From: JBDTNQ01 sp039933635
GTDB taxonomy: Bacteria; Acidobacteriota; Vicinamibacteria; Vicinamibacterales; SCN-69-37
Length of the DNA stretch: 32,479 nt
Direction: 5' to 3'
Assembly: GCA_039933635.1 (NCBI GenBank)
Contig: JBDTNQ010000041.1
Location: 1 to 32,479, forward strand
In this document: piece by piece, positions 7,365-14,602 of the stretch
Layout of the letters: each line of letters opens with the position of its first letter
Numbering within the stretch: the stretch's first letter is position 1
Translations under genes and position numbers: made by a program
The notes under the pieces: model-generated
The model's input: the letters and a program-made list of their open reading frames with translations, nothing else
Databases searched by the model: none
Told to the model about the DNA's origin: nothing

Positions 7365-7565
7365 ATGACCCGACGACCTCGACTTCGAAACACGCGCGTG
7401 CTCGTGGCCGGCGCCGGGCTCGCGCGTCCCGCTGGCCGGGTGCTTTTCGCCGGCGAACACACGAGCGTCCGCTGGCAGGGCTACATGAACGGCGCCGTCG
7501 AATCCGGACAGCGAGCGGCCGCTGAGATTGCTGCGCTCAGTTCATCCACCACAGCGCGAAGTTGA
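7365..7565 (+). pseudogene. Remnant of a flavin amine oxidase with large internal deletion
   Basis: A 66-codon open frame. Residues 9-20 (NTRVLVAGAGLA) look like the N-terminal beta-alpha-beta dinucleotide-binding start of flavin monoamine oxidases. Residues 21-57 (RPAGRVLFAGEHTS, RWQGYMNGAVESGQRAAAEI) are the unmistakable C-terminal FAD-binding end of the same family. About 400 residues that should lie between are missing, yet the frame is kept. The simplest reading is an in-frame internal deletion that left a dead gene. The two parts carry partly matching words (GTGCT..., CCGGCG) that could have served as recombination ends. The 3' end overlaps the TspO gene by 29 nt. An assembly error is the main alternative. 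Confidence 0.7.
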
Positions 7566-8022
7566 GACTCGCGGCGTAAGTGATCCAGGCCCAATAGGGC
7601 ATGAACAGTACGCCGCTCAGCCGCTCGGGACGCCACGTGATCAGGATGAAGAACGTGATCACGAACCACAGTGCGGTAATGATCGCTGCGGCGACGCCAA
7701 TCAGGTGCGCACCGAAGAACACCGGGGTCCAGAGCCCGTTGAGCACGAGTTGTCCCCACCACAGCGTTCGGGCGCGATGATCATCCCGCGGGCGCTCTAG
7801 GTAGAGCCTCCAGCCCGCAATCGCGATCAGGACATACAGCGTCGTCCACACGGGCGCGAAGAGCCCGTTCGGCGGTGTCCACGCCGGTTGATGCAGCGTG
7901 GGATACCACGTGCGTACGCTATCCGCCGTGACGAAGCCGCCGATCGCGCCGACGCTGAGCGTCAGAATCAGCAAGCCCACGAGTACGCCAAGGCGCCGCG
8001 GGCTGCTCACGCCGCTCGTCAT
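7537..8022 (-). CDS. tspO: TspO/MBR family tryptophan-rich sensory protein
   Basis: A 161-residue, five-helix membrane protein of the TspO/peripheral benzodiazepine receptor family, which binds tetrapyrroles and is linked to porphyrin handling and stress. Visible family marks are WYPTLHQPAWTPPNGLFAPV, the aromatic-rich W..LY segment, LVLNGLWTPVFFGAH, and the final LFMPYWAWITYAASLNFALW. I use the ATG at 8022 rather than the frame opening at 8076, because GGAGG (spacing about 5 nt) precedes it and the length then equals the family norm. Its 3' end overlaps the amine-oxidase remnant transcribed toward it. Confidence 0.92.
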   Translation of the reverse strand: MTSGVSSPRRLGVLVGLLILTLSVGAIGGFVTADSVRTWYPTLHQPAWTPPNGLFAPVWTTLYVLIAIAGWRLYLERPRDDHRARTLWWGQLVLNGLWTPVFFGAHLIGVAAAIITALWFVITFFILITWRPERLSGVLFMPYWAWITYAASLNFALWWMN

Positions 8023-8388
8023 CGCGCCTCCATATGAGAATTCGTGACAGACATGGTGCCACCTCGGTAGAGGCAAGGGCGCAAGTGTCGTGCCGCGAAG
8101 ATGAGCTTGAAATGGCGGTCAGCAGCGGACGGGATGACTGGCCGGTGCGAACTCTTCCGTGGCGGGGGCAGGATTCGCCCTGGACAGGGCCCTTCTTGCC
8201 AACCTCAGTGGCGGCGGCCATCCGCGTGGTATCGAAGTCGGGACGAGGGCGACGGGTATCGGTGATGTGCCCCAGCGGTCCGGGGCCACCGGCATCGACA
8301 TGGTGGGGCGGCGGGGAAGGCACGGCGGTGGAGAGTGAGACCGCTCGCCCGCGGAAGCGCGACGAGCGGGACGCTGAGGACTAGGACG

Positions 8389-8411
8389 ACAGCCCTATCG
8401 TCAGGGGCTGT
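8389..8411. other. Short hairpin in the TspO / RodZ-like intergenic region
   Basis: ACAGCCC (8389-8395) and GGGCTGT (8405-8411) form a 7-bp stem with a 9-nt loop. It lies 35 nt before the RodZ-like start. The remainder of the 424-nt gap 8023-8446 holds no gene I can support; a 116-codon frame at 8034-8384 has no recognisable domain. Confidence 0.25.
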
Positions 8412-8446
8412 GCGGACCGAAACGTTGGCTCGGAGCCCTTTGCCCG

Positions 8447-9328
8447 ATGAAACGGCCGCGCCTCGATCTCGGCCTTGAAGCGTCTCGCGCGACGCTGAAT
8501 GAGGGGGAGTGCGTACGGCTGGGCGAGGTGCTTGGCGGGGCCCGGCGGGCGCGTGGACTCAGCGTCAAGGATGTGGGGGCGAAACTGCTCCTCGCGGCGG
8601 CCCAGGTATCGGCCCTGGAAAGCGTTCGCGCCGATGCCTTCTACAGCGCAGAGTTTTACGCCACTGCGCTCAAGAAATATGCGGCGTTGATGGGTCTCGA
8701 CGCGGCGGAGACCGACCACGTCCTGGTACGGCCCATCGCGTCTTCGTCGTCGCCCGCGTTCAAGAGGGGACGCGGGTCGGTGGGCGCCTCTCTGGCCAGT
8801 GTTCCTAGGCCGTCCAGGCGGGTCCTGCTGGGCGCCGGAATCGTCGTCACGGCCGTGGCCGGTGGCTTGCTGGTCGCGGCAGTGCTCGAGCGGTCCTCCG
8901 CGAGGCATGCGTCTGCCGCGAGCGGCAACGCCGCGTTGCCACCAAGCCCTGAACCCGTGGCGCCGGACACACAGCCACAGCCCGCGCTTCAGCCCCTCGA
9001 GGCTTCGCCCCCCACGCCTTTTGACGAAACGGCTCCACCGGCGATGGTGCCCGTCTCGACAGCTGCGCCGAAATCGGTCGGTCACCTCCGCGTCGGCCAG
9101 CGCACGTGGGTGTTCGTCCGATTTGCCACGGGCGCAACGCTCGAGCGGACGCTGGGCAGCGGCGAAGAACTCATTCTCAAAGAGGTGCCCACGTACATCG
9201 CCGTCGGCACGGCCGACGACACGTCGATTGAGATCGCCGGTCAGTCGATCGACACAAGCCTCTTCACGGTCAATGGCCAGCTACGCGTCGGCGCCTCGCA
9301 ACTGGCCCGACTTGTCGCGATGCGCTGA
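8447..9328 (+). CDS. RodZ-like protein (HTH, membrane segment, C-terminal beta domain)
   Basis: A 293-residue protein. Residues 20-95 form a Cro/C1-like helix-turn-helix of the RodZ type (CVRLGEVLGGARRARGLSVK, ALKKYAALMGLD). A membrane segment follows at about 128-148 (LLGAGIVVTAVAGGLLVAAV), then a Pro-rich periplasmic linker, then a C-terminal beta domain (residues 205-290) resembling DUF4115 (RTWVFVRFATGATLERTLGSGEEL). RodZ links MreB to the cell wall machinery in rod-shaped cells; in this family the HTH binds MreB rather than DNA. The N-terminal 20 residues are longer than usual, so the start is less sure. No mreB lies nearby, so a RodZ paralogue is possible. Confidence 0.75.
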   Translation: MKRPRLDLGLEASRATLNEGECVRLGEVLGGARRARGLSVKDVGAKLLLAAAQVSALESVRADAFYSAEFYATALKKYAALMGLDAAETDHVLVRPIASSSSPAFKRGRGSVGASLASVPRPSRRVLLGAGIVVTAVAGGLLVAAVLERSSARHASAASGNAALPPSPEPVAPDTQPQPALQPLEASPPTPFDETAPPAMVPVSTAAPKSVGHLRVGQRTWVFVRFATGATLERTLGSGEELILKEVPTYIAVGTADDTSIEIAGQSIDTSLFTVNGQLRVGASQLARLVAMR

Positions 9329-9374
9329 CCTGCCCGGCACCTCGCACCCGAGTGCAGAACCCGGAACCCCTGTC

Positions 9375-10166
9375 GTGCCCCTCCTGTCCGTCATCGATCA
9401 GTCACCCGACTGGCTCGTCGTCGACAAATCCGCGGGCCTGGTCTGTCATCCCACCAAGCAAGGCGAGATGTCGAGTCTCATCGGTCGCGTGCGCCTCTAT
9501 CTCGGCCATGCGGAAGGGCGACTCGTGCACCGGCTCGATCGCGAAACGAGTGGACTCGTGATTATCGCGAAACACCGTGACGCCGCGTCCGATCTCGGGC
9601 GCCTGCTCGCGGGAGATGCCGTCGAAAAATCGTACCTCGCCATCGTGCACGGACGTCTGCCCCAAGCGCCGTTCGTCGTCTCTGCCGCTGTTGGGAAAGA
9701 CGTTCACAGTCCCGTCGTCATCAAAGACTGCGTTCGCGACGATGGGGCGACCGCCGAAACGCGCGTGGCATGCGCAGCAGTCTTCGTTCGTCCCGAAGGA
9801 GCGTTTTCCGTGGCCGAGGTCACGCCGCGAACCGGTCGCAAGCACCAGATCCGAATTCACCTTGCGCACGCGGGTTTTCCACTGGTCGGGGACAAGATCT
9901 ACGGCGGCGACGAGACGAGGTATTTGCGACTCGTGAGCGGCGCGTTGACGGACGACGACCGGCGCGTGTTGATGCTGCCGTATCACGCCCTGCACGCCGC
10001 GCGGCTCGCCTGCACGATCGCCGGCCGTGAGCACGCCTGGAACGCACCGGAGCCCGAGATGCTGGGGCGATTCCGAGCCGGATTGCCGCTCACTGAGCCG
10101 TGGGGGCCGAGCGGCGACGACCGGAGGCTGGATCCCGGCACCGGACCCAGCCCCACGGGGAAGTGA
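9375..10166 (+). CDS. RluA-family pseudouridine synthase
   Basis: A 263-residue enzyme that isomerises uridine to pseudouridine in rRNA or tRNA. The catalytic motif HRLDRETSGLVI (catalytic Asp) lies near residue 56, followed by KSYLAIVHG and the binding strand VTPRTGRKHQIRIHLAHAGF with GDKIYGG. No S4 domain precedes it, as in the short RluA/RluE-like members; the target site cannot be told. The frame is open far upstream, but the GTG at 9375 directly precedes the conserved start (PLLSVIDQSPDWLVVDKSAG). The upstream 40 nt carry a GAACCC-like degenerate repeat rather than coding sequence. The stop abuts the convergent membrane-protein gene without any gap. Confidence 0.88.
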   Translation: MPLLSVIDQSPDWLVVDKSAGLVCHPTKQGEMSSLIGRVRLYLGHAEGRLVHRLDRETSGLVIIAKHRDAASDLGRLLAGDAVEKSYLAIVHGRLPQAPFVVSAAVGKDVHSPVVIKDCVRDDGATAETRVACAAVFVRPEGAFSVAEVTPRTGRKHQIRIHLAHAGFPLVGDKIYGGDETRYLRLVSGALTDDDRRVLMLPYHALHAARLACTIAGREHAWNAPEPEMLGRFRAGLPLTEPWGPSGDDRRLDPGTGPSPTGK

Positions 10167-10610
10167 TTACTTGTACAGCGTGCGAATCTGAAACAGGATG
10201 TAGAGGCCGATCAGGCCGCCGAGCAGGGCCGACACGAAGTTGTAGCTCAGCAGGCCGAACACGATCGCCGCCAGGCGTGCATAGAACGCGAGCCGCCATC
10301 CCGCCATCGTCCTCGCGAACAATCCTGGCAGGGACGCCACCATCAAACCGAGCTGAATGAGCAGAAAGATCCAGGCGAACGCGATGCCGGGGGCGTATAC
10401 GCCGGCAAACGGCAGAAACAGGGTGCTGATCCCCAGGGCGAAGAGCAGCAGCGGAAGCGTGATGATCAATATGATCACCGTGATCCAGGGGCCCCACTTG
10501 ACGAGCCACTCGCGCGCGTTGTCGGGAATCTGGAACGGCGCTTTCTTGACCAGATAGAAGTCGAGGAACCCGATCAGGTCTTTCGGCGCTTCAGTCGTGT
10601 TGTCGGCCAT
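10167..10610 (-). CDS. Small multi-span membrane protein of unknown function
   Basis: A 147-residue protein. A short soluble head (PKDLIGFLDFYLVKKAPFQI, DNAREWLVKWGPW) is followed by about four membrane segments: VIILIITLPLLLFALGI, IAFAWIFLLIQLGLMVASL, YARLAAIVFGLLSYNFVSAL and LIGLYILFQI. I start at ATG 10610, which has GGAG at a proper distance; the frame opens at 10796 but that part has no similarity. I have a vague memory of similar 'PKDLxGFLDFYLVKKAPF' membrane proteins in other phyla but can assign no function. The gene is divergent from the DUF1569-like gene and meets the pseudouridine synthase gene head-on with no intergenic space. Confidence 0.75.
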   Translation of the reverse strand: MADNTTEAPKDLIGFLDFYLVKKAPFQIPDNAREWLVKWGPWITVIILIITLPLLLFALGISTLFLPFAGVYAPGIAFAWIFLLIQLGLMVASLPGLFARTMAGWRLAFYARLAAIVFGLLSYNFVSALLGGLIGLYILFQIRTLYK

Positions 10611-10667
10611 GGCACTCTCCGGACGAATGACGGATCGCGGAAGCATACTCTCATACCGGGGCAGGCG

Positions 10668-10673
10668 TATCAT
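10668..10673 (+). promoter_or_regulatory. Putative -10 (TATCAT), leaderless-type
   Basis: TATCAT ends 6 nt before ATG 10680. No Shine-Dalgarno sequence lies in the 6-nt gap or suitably upstream. Confidence 0.5.
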
Positions 10674-10679
10674 TCGTGC

Positions 10680-11120
10680 ATGGCCCTCATCCACGATCGC
10701 ACCCTGCGGCACGAACTCGAGCAGCGCGTGCGGTCCCTCCGATCGGACTCGCGCGGCCGCTGGGGCAAGATGTCCGTCGATCAGATGCTGTGGCACGTGA
10801 ACCAGGCGATGGATCTCTCCCTGGGTGATCTCACCGTTACGGGCAAGCGCCCGCCGCTGCCGAGCAGCGTTCTGAAGTTCATGGTGCTACGGTTGCCGTG
10901 GGTCAAGGGCGCGCCCACCCACCCGTCGTTCGTGGCCAAGGCCACGTACGATTTCGGCGAGCAGCAGGAGCGATGCCTGCAGCTCATTGAGGCACTCGCG
11001 AGCAAGCCTGTCGACGGCGCCTGGCCGCTCCATCCCACGTTCGGCGCGATGAAGGGGAGCGAGGTCAGTCGCCTCATGGCCAAGCATCTCGATCACCACC
11101 TCCGGCAGTTCGGGGTGTAG
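10680..11120 (+). CDS. DUF1569 / DinB-like four-helix protein
   Basis: A 146-residue protein resembling the DUF1569 branch of the DinB/YfiT superfamily, small four-helix-bundle proteins of which some bind a divalent metal through three His. Seen here: GRWGKMSVDQMLWHVNQAMD near the N-terminus and HPTFGAMKGSEVSRLMAKHL, DHHLRQFGV at the end, giving the His residues expected for the metal site (H40, H138, H139 approximately). The function of this branch is unknown. The ATG at 10680 has no Shine-Dalgarno sequence but a TATCAT -10-like box exactly 6 nt upstream. Confidence 0.8.
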   Translation: MALIHDRTLRHELEQRVRSLRSDSRGRWGKMSVDQMLWHVNQAMDLSLGDLTVTGKRPPLPSSVLKFMVLRLPWVKGAPTHPSFVAKATYDFGEQQERCLQLIEALASKPVDGAWPLHPTFGAMKGSEVSRLMAKHLDHHLRQFGV

Positions 11121-11147
11121 CAGCCGACCAGGTCGAATGGCCGTCGC

Positions 11148-12536
11148 CTACAACAAGGTCCCCCTCAGCAGCGTCGCGGCGACGGAGAAGTAGATCACGA
11201 GGCCAGTCACGTCGACGAGCGTCGCGACGAACGGCGCCGATGACGTGGCGGGATCGGCGCCCAGGCGTTTCATGACGAACGGCAGCATGGCCCCGGCCAG
11301 CGTGCCCCACAGGACAACCCCCACGAGCGACAGGCCCACGACCGTCGCGATCAGCAGCCAGTGCGGACCGTACATGTGCGCTGTCAGCGCCCAGGCGGAG
11401 ACGCGCACGAACCCCACGGTTCCGAGAATCACGCCGAGCGCGAGGCCGGACTGCGCCTCGCGTCGCAGGATGAACCACCAGTCCGAGAGCGTGACTTCGC
11501 CGACAGCCATCGCGCGAATCATCAGCGATGCCGCCTGCGACCCGCTGTTGCCACCGGAGGAAATGATGAGCGGGACGAACAGCGCGAGCACGACGGCTGT
11601 GGCGATCTCGTTCTGGAAATATGCCATGGCCGTCGCTGTCAGCATCTCGCCGAGGAACAACACAACGAGCCAGCGGCCGCGCTTCTGAATGAGCGTCCAG
11701 AACGGCGTCTGCACATAGGGCTCGTCCAAGGCCTCGAGGCCGCCGATCTTCTGAATGTCCTTCGTCGTCTCGTCCCGGATCACGTCGATGATGTCGTCGA
11801 CCGTGATGACACCGACGAGCCGGTGCTCGTCATCGACGACGGGGACTGCGAGCATGTTGTAGGTGGCCACCTGGCGCGCGACATCCTCCTGGTCCGCGTC
11901 CTCGCGAACGAAGAGCACATCGGTCGTCATGATCTGCTTGAGTGGCGTGTCCGGCCGCACGAGGACCAGCTTCCGGAGGGAAATGACTCCGAGCAGGTGA
12001 TTTCGATCGTCGACCACGTAGAGATAGAAGACAACCTCGGGCCGGGACAGCCCCTGCAACTGCGCGATGGCCTCGCCAGCCGTTACGTCCTCGTGAAGCG
12101 CGAAGACGTTGGGGGTCATGATTCGGCCAGCGGTCCGGTCCGCGTAGTCGAGCAGGCGGCGGACGTCGCCGGTCTGGCCGAGCGCCTCGACGACCCGATC
12201 GGCGAGGTCAGTGGGCAACTCGGCGACGATCCCGGCTGAGTCATCCGGCGCCATCCGGGCGAGCAGCCGTGCGACCTCGTCGGCAGCCCGGCCGATGAGA
12301 AACGTGGTTGCCGCTTTTGCGTCGAGCTCGGAGAGTGCGTTGACGGCCAGGTCGGTGTGGTTGGGCAAGAGACTGTCGAAGGCCGCGCGGGCCTGCAGGT
12401 CGGGCAGGCGTTTCAGCAGATTGGCGACGTCGACGGGCCGCTGTTTGGCCAGCAGGTTGACCAGGTTCGACGTGGCGCCCATGCGCAGTAGCCGCTGCAC
12501 GGAGCTCAAAACGACGCGAGCGTTCGGAAGACTCAT
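11148..12536 (-). CDS. mgtE: MgtE-family magnesium transporter
   Basis: A 462-residue inner-membrane Mg2+ channel/transporter. Order of domains: MgtE N domain (about 5-130), tandem CBS domains (about 135-255; TAGRIMTPNVFALHEDVTAG and TTDVLFVREDADQEDVARQV), connecting helix, and five membrane helices (about 285-462). Conserved pore parts are visible: LFVPLIISSGGNSGSQAASL and DPATSSAPFVATLVDVTGLV. In the family the cytoplasmic domain closes the pore at high Mg2+. ATG 12536 has no Shine-Dalgarno sequence, but a TACACT box stands exactly 6 nt upstream, suggesting a leaderless message. The gene is divergent from the sugar dehydrogenase gene, with both promoters packed in 62 bp. Confidence 0.93.
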   Translation of the reverse strand: MSLPNARVVLSSVQRLLRMGATSNLVNLLAKQRPVDVANLLKRLPDLQARAAFDSLLPNHTDLAVNALSELDAKAATTFLIGRAADEVARLLARMAPDDSAGIVAELPTDLADRVVEALGQTGDVRRLLDYADRTAGRIMTPNVFALHEDVTAGEAIAQLQGLSRPEVVFYLYVVDDRNHLLGVISLRKLVLVRPDTPLKQIMTTDVLFVREDADQEDVARQVATYNMLAVPVVDDEHRLVGVITVDDIIDVIRDETTKDIQKIGGLEALDEPYVQTPFWTLIQKRGRWLVVLFLGEMLTATAMAYFQNEIATAVVLALFVPLIISSGGNSGSQAASLMIRAMAVGEVTLSDWWFILRREAQSGLALGVILGTVGFVRVSAWALTAHMYGPHWLLIATVVGLSLVGVVLWGTLAGAMLPFVMKRLGADPATSSAPFVATLVDVTGLVIYFSVAATLLRGTLL

Positions 12537-12542
12537 GTGCGG

Positions 12543-12548
12543 AGTGTA
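12543..12548 (-). promoter_or_regulatory. Putative -10 (TACACT), leaderless-type, of mgtE
   Basis: Read on the minus strand, TACACT is followed by 6 nt (CCGCAC) and then the mgtE ATG at 12536. No Shine-Dalgarno sequence is seen. Confidence 0.5.
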
Positions 12549-12586
12549 CGGAAGGTTTCCGACGATCGGGTGAAGAAAAACGCGTG

Positions 12587-12592
12587 TACTAT
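12587..12592 (+). promoter_or_regulatory. Putative -10 (TACTAT), leaderless-type, of the sugar dehydrogenase gene
   Basis: TACTAT is followed by 6 nt (CTGCGC) and then ATG at 12599. This spacing supports 12599 as the true start over the in-frame GTG at 12584, which lies upstream of the hexamer and would be excluded from such a transcript. Confidence 0.5.
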
Positions 12593-12598
12593 CTGCGC

Positions 12599-14179
12599 AT
12601 GCGTTTCTCGATCGTTGCCGTGGCCTTTGCGTGCGCGCTCGTGTCCGTCGGTGCGAAGATCGATCCCCCGGTTGTGCTCGAGATCTCTGATTTCGCGACG
12701 GCCCCGATGACCGGGTCGTTTTCTGGGGGCACGGGCAATCCGGGCTCCCTTGCGCGTATCAACTTCATGCGCCCAGAGCCGGGTGCGTCAGGGCGGCTGT
12801 TCGTCAACGACCTGAACGGTCCGCTCTATATTCTCGACCCACAGTCGAAACAGTTCACCACCTATCTGGACTTCAACGGCCGCGGTACGGCGACGGGACT
12901 GTTCGATCGCCTGCCGTTCGCGGCTGGATTCGCCAACGGCCTCATCAGTTTTCAGTTTGCGCCGGACTACCCGACGTCCGGTAAGTTCTACACGCTGCAC
13001 CTGGAGGAGACCGCGGTGCAGGGGGGCCTCGTGCCGGACAAGACCAGTGTGCCAGGCCTGGATCTGAAGGAATACGAGCCGACGCCGGCGGTGCCCACGC
13101 CGGGTCCGGTGACGCGCGAGAGCGTGATCATCGAATGGACGGACACGAACATCCGCAACACGACGTTTGAGGGCACTGCGCGCGAGATCCTGCGCATCCA
13201 GCTGAACACGCAGATTCATCCCACCGGTGACATGGTGTTCAATCCGTCGGCTCGTCCCGGCGCACCGGAGTGGGGCGTCATGTACGTGGGCGCCGGGGAT
13301 GGAGGCTCGGGCGAGCAAACCGATGCGATCCGCCGCAACAACCCGCAGCGGCTCGACACGCTCGTCGGCAAGATCCTGCGAATCGTCCCTGACCTCGCCA
13401 ATCAGCAGGCGACCAGCATCGTCAGCGCGAACGGCCGCTATCGCGTGCCGAACGACAATCCCTTCGCGAAGGTGCCAGGAGCGCGGCCGGAGATCTGGGC
13501 GTACGGGTTTCGGAATCCACATCGGCTGACATGGGAAATCGACACAGCCCGACCGGTGAACAACCGTCTGCTCGCGATGTCCATCGGCCTGCACACGTGG
13601 GAGACCGTCAACATCGTCCGCAAGGGCGCGAACTACGGGTACTCTGCGCGCGAAGGCAATGAAGCGTTGCTGCCCTCGAATCAGACCGGCGAGCGGCCCG
13701 CCGTCGATCGGCTACCGGTCATGATGTCGGAGACGGTGACCCGCGGGACCGTGGCACCGACGTATCCCGTGCTCCAGTACAACCACGGCCTCGGCGGATT
13801 CGCCATCATGGGCGGCTTCGTGTACCACGGCACCAAGGCGCCGGCGCTTCGCGGCAAGTTCCTGTTTGGCGACATCCTCACCGGACGACTCTGGTACGCG
13901 AACTACGCCGAGATGCTCGCGGCCGATGACGGGAAACCGTCGACGATGGCGGCGATGCATCCGGTCGAAGTGACGTGGAACGGTCAGACCTATCCGACGA
14001 TGAATCCGGTCGTCGTGGCAGGCTATCAGGCGCGACGACGCGCCGACGCTGGCGCCACCGCGGCGATGCCGGCGCGCGCCGACATCCGCTTCGGCTTCGA
14101 CGCCAATGGTGAGGTCTACATTCTCAGCAAGGTCGACGGTGTGATTCGCGCCGTTGTGGGGGCTACTGCTGGTAATTGA
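12599..14179 (+). CDS. Secreted PQQ-type sugar (glucose/sorbosone) dehydrogenase
   Basis: A 526-residue protein with a signal peptide (residues 1-20, MRFSIVAVAFACALVSVGA) and a six-bladed beta-propeller of the glucose/sorbosone dehydrogenase family, periplasmic enzymes that oxidise aldoses with pyrroloquinoline quinone. Recognisable segments are VMYVGAGDGGSGEQTD, RLDTLVGKILRI, RPEIWAYGFRNPHRLTW and GGFVYHGTKAPALRGKFLFG. True PQQ dependence cannot be proved; many homologues of this length have unknown substrates. The start is chosen by the signal peptide and by a TACTAT box 6 nt upstream. The last 17 nt overlap the end of the convergent cupin gene. Confidence 0.85.
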   Translation: MRFSIVAVAFACALVSVGAKIDPPVVLEISDFATAPMTGSFSGGTGNPGSLARINFMRPEPGASGRLFVNDLNGPLYILDPQSKQFTTYLDFNGRGTATGLFDRLPFAAGFANGLISFQFAPDYPTSGKFYTLHLEETAVQGGLVPDKTSVPGLDLKEYEPTPAVPTPGPVTRESVIIEWTDTNIRNTTFEGTAREILRIQLNTQIHPTGDMVFNPSARPGAPEWGVMYVGAGDGGSGEQTDAIRRNNPQRLDTLVGKILRIVPDLANQQATSIVSANGRYRVPNDNPFAKVPGARPEIWAYGFRNPHRLTWEIDTARPVNNRLLAMSIGLHTWETVNIVRKGANYGYSAREGNEALLPSNQTGERPAVDRLPVMMSETVTRGTVAPTYPVLQYNHGLGGFAIMGGFVYHGTKAPALRGKFLFGDILTGRLWYANYAEMLAADDGKPSTMAAMHPVEVTWNGQTYPTMNPVVVAGYQARRRADAGATAAMPARADIRFGFDANGEVYILSKVDGVIRAVVGATAGN

Positions 14180-14591
14180 TCAGGATGACGAGGTCGTCAG
14201 GGCCGGTCTGTTTGATCCCGTGCGAACTGCCGGTCCGGGTGAGAACCGCGGCGCCGGGGCCGACCTCGACCTCCTTGCCGTCGAGCGTCATCATCCCGCG
14301 TCCGCTGAGCACATAGTAGATCTCGTCCTCGGTCTGCACGTGGTACCCGATCCCCGAACCGGGCTTCAGCGCGCGCTTCCGAAACACCAGGTGCATGTTC
14401 GGCGTGCCGGCGAAGAACGAGTACCCCACGGTCTGACCGCCGCCGTTGTGCGTGCCCGGTTCGGTCTTGGCGACCTCGCTGTCGTGCTGGATGATGTAGC
14501 CCCCGGGCGGCACTTTCACTGTCGCTCCGGACTGCGACGAGAGGACGGCGCCACTGAGTACGAGAGCGGGCACGAGCAGGTAGCGCATCAT
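14163..14591 (-). CDS. Secreted single-domain cupin protein
   Basis: A 142-residue protein with a signal peptide (about residues 1-20). The cupin core is clear: motif 1 GYHVQTEDEIYYVLSGRG, in which the usual His-x-His reads His-x-Gln, and motif 2 GPGAAVLTRTGSSHGIKQTG, supplying the last His. Metal ligands would be His, Gln, Glu and His. AAGGAGA lies 7 nt before the ATG. It follows the OYE-like gene by 11 nt on the same strand and is almost certainly co-transcribed with it. Small cupins include KdgF, which opens 4,5-unsaturated uronates, the product of GH88 enzymes; given GH88 in the neighbouring operon, this is a plausible but unproved role, and a signal peptide is unusual for it. Confidence 0.82.
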   Translation of the reverse strand: MMRYLLVPALVLSGAVLSSQSGATVKVPPGGYIIQHDSEVAKTEPGTHNGGGQTVGYSFFAGTPNMHLVFRKRALKPGSGIGYHVQTEDEIYYVLSGRGMMTLDGKEVEVGPGAAVLTRTGSSHGIKQTGPDDLVILINYQQ

Positions 14592-14602
14592 CGGTCGTCT
14601 CC

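Noticed and set aside
8034..8384. Possible 116-residue gene between tspO and the RodZ-like gene
   Set aside because: No domain, no convincing ribosome site and mixed codon use. Left as an empty intergenic region, though a lineage-specific gene cannot be excluded.
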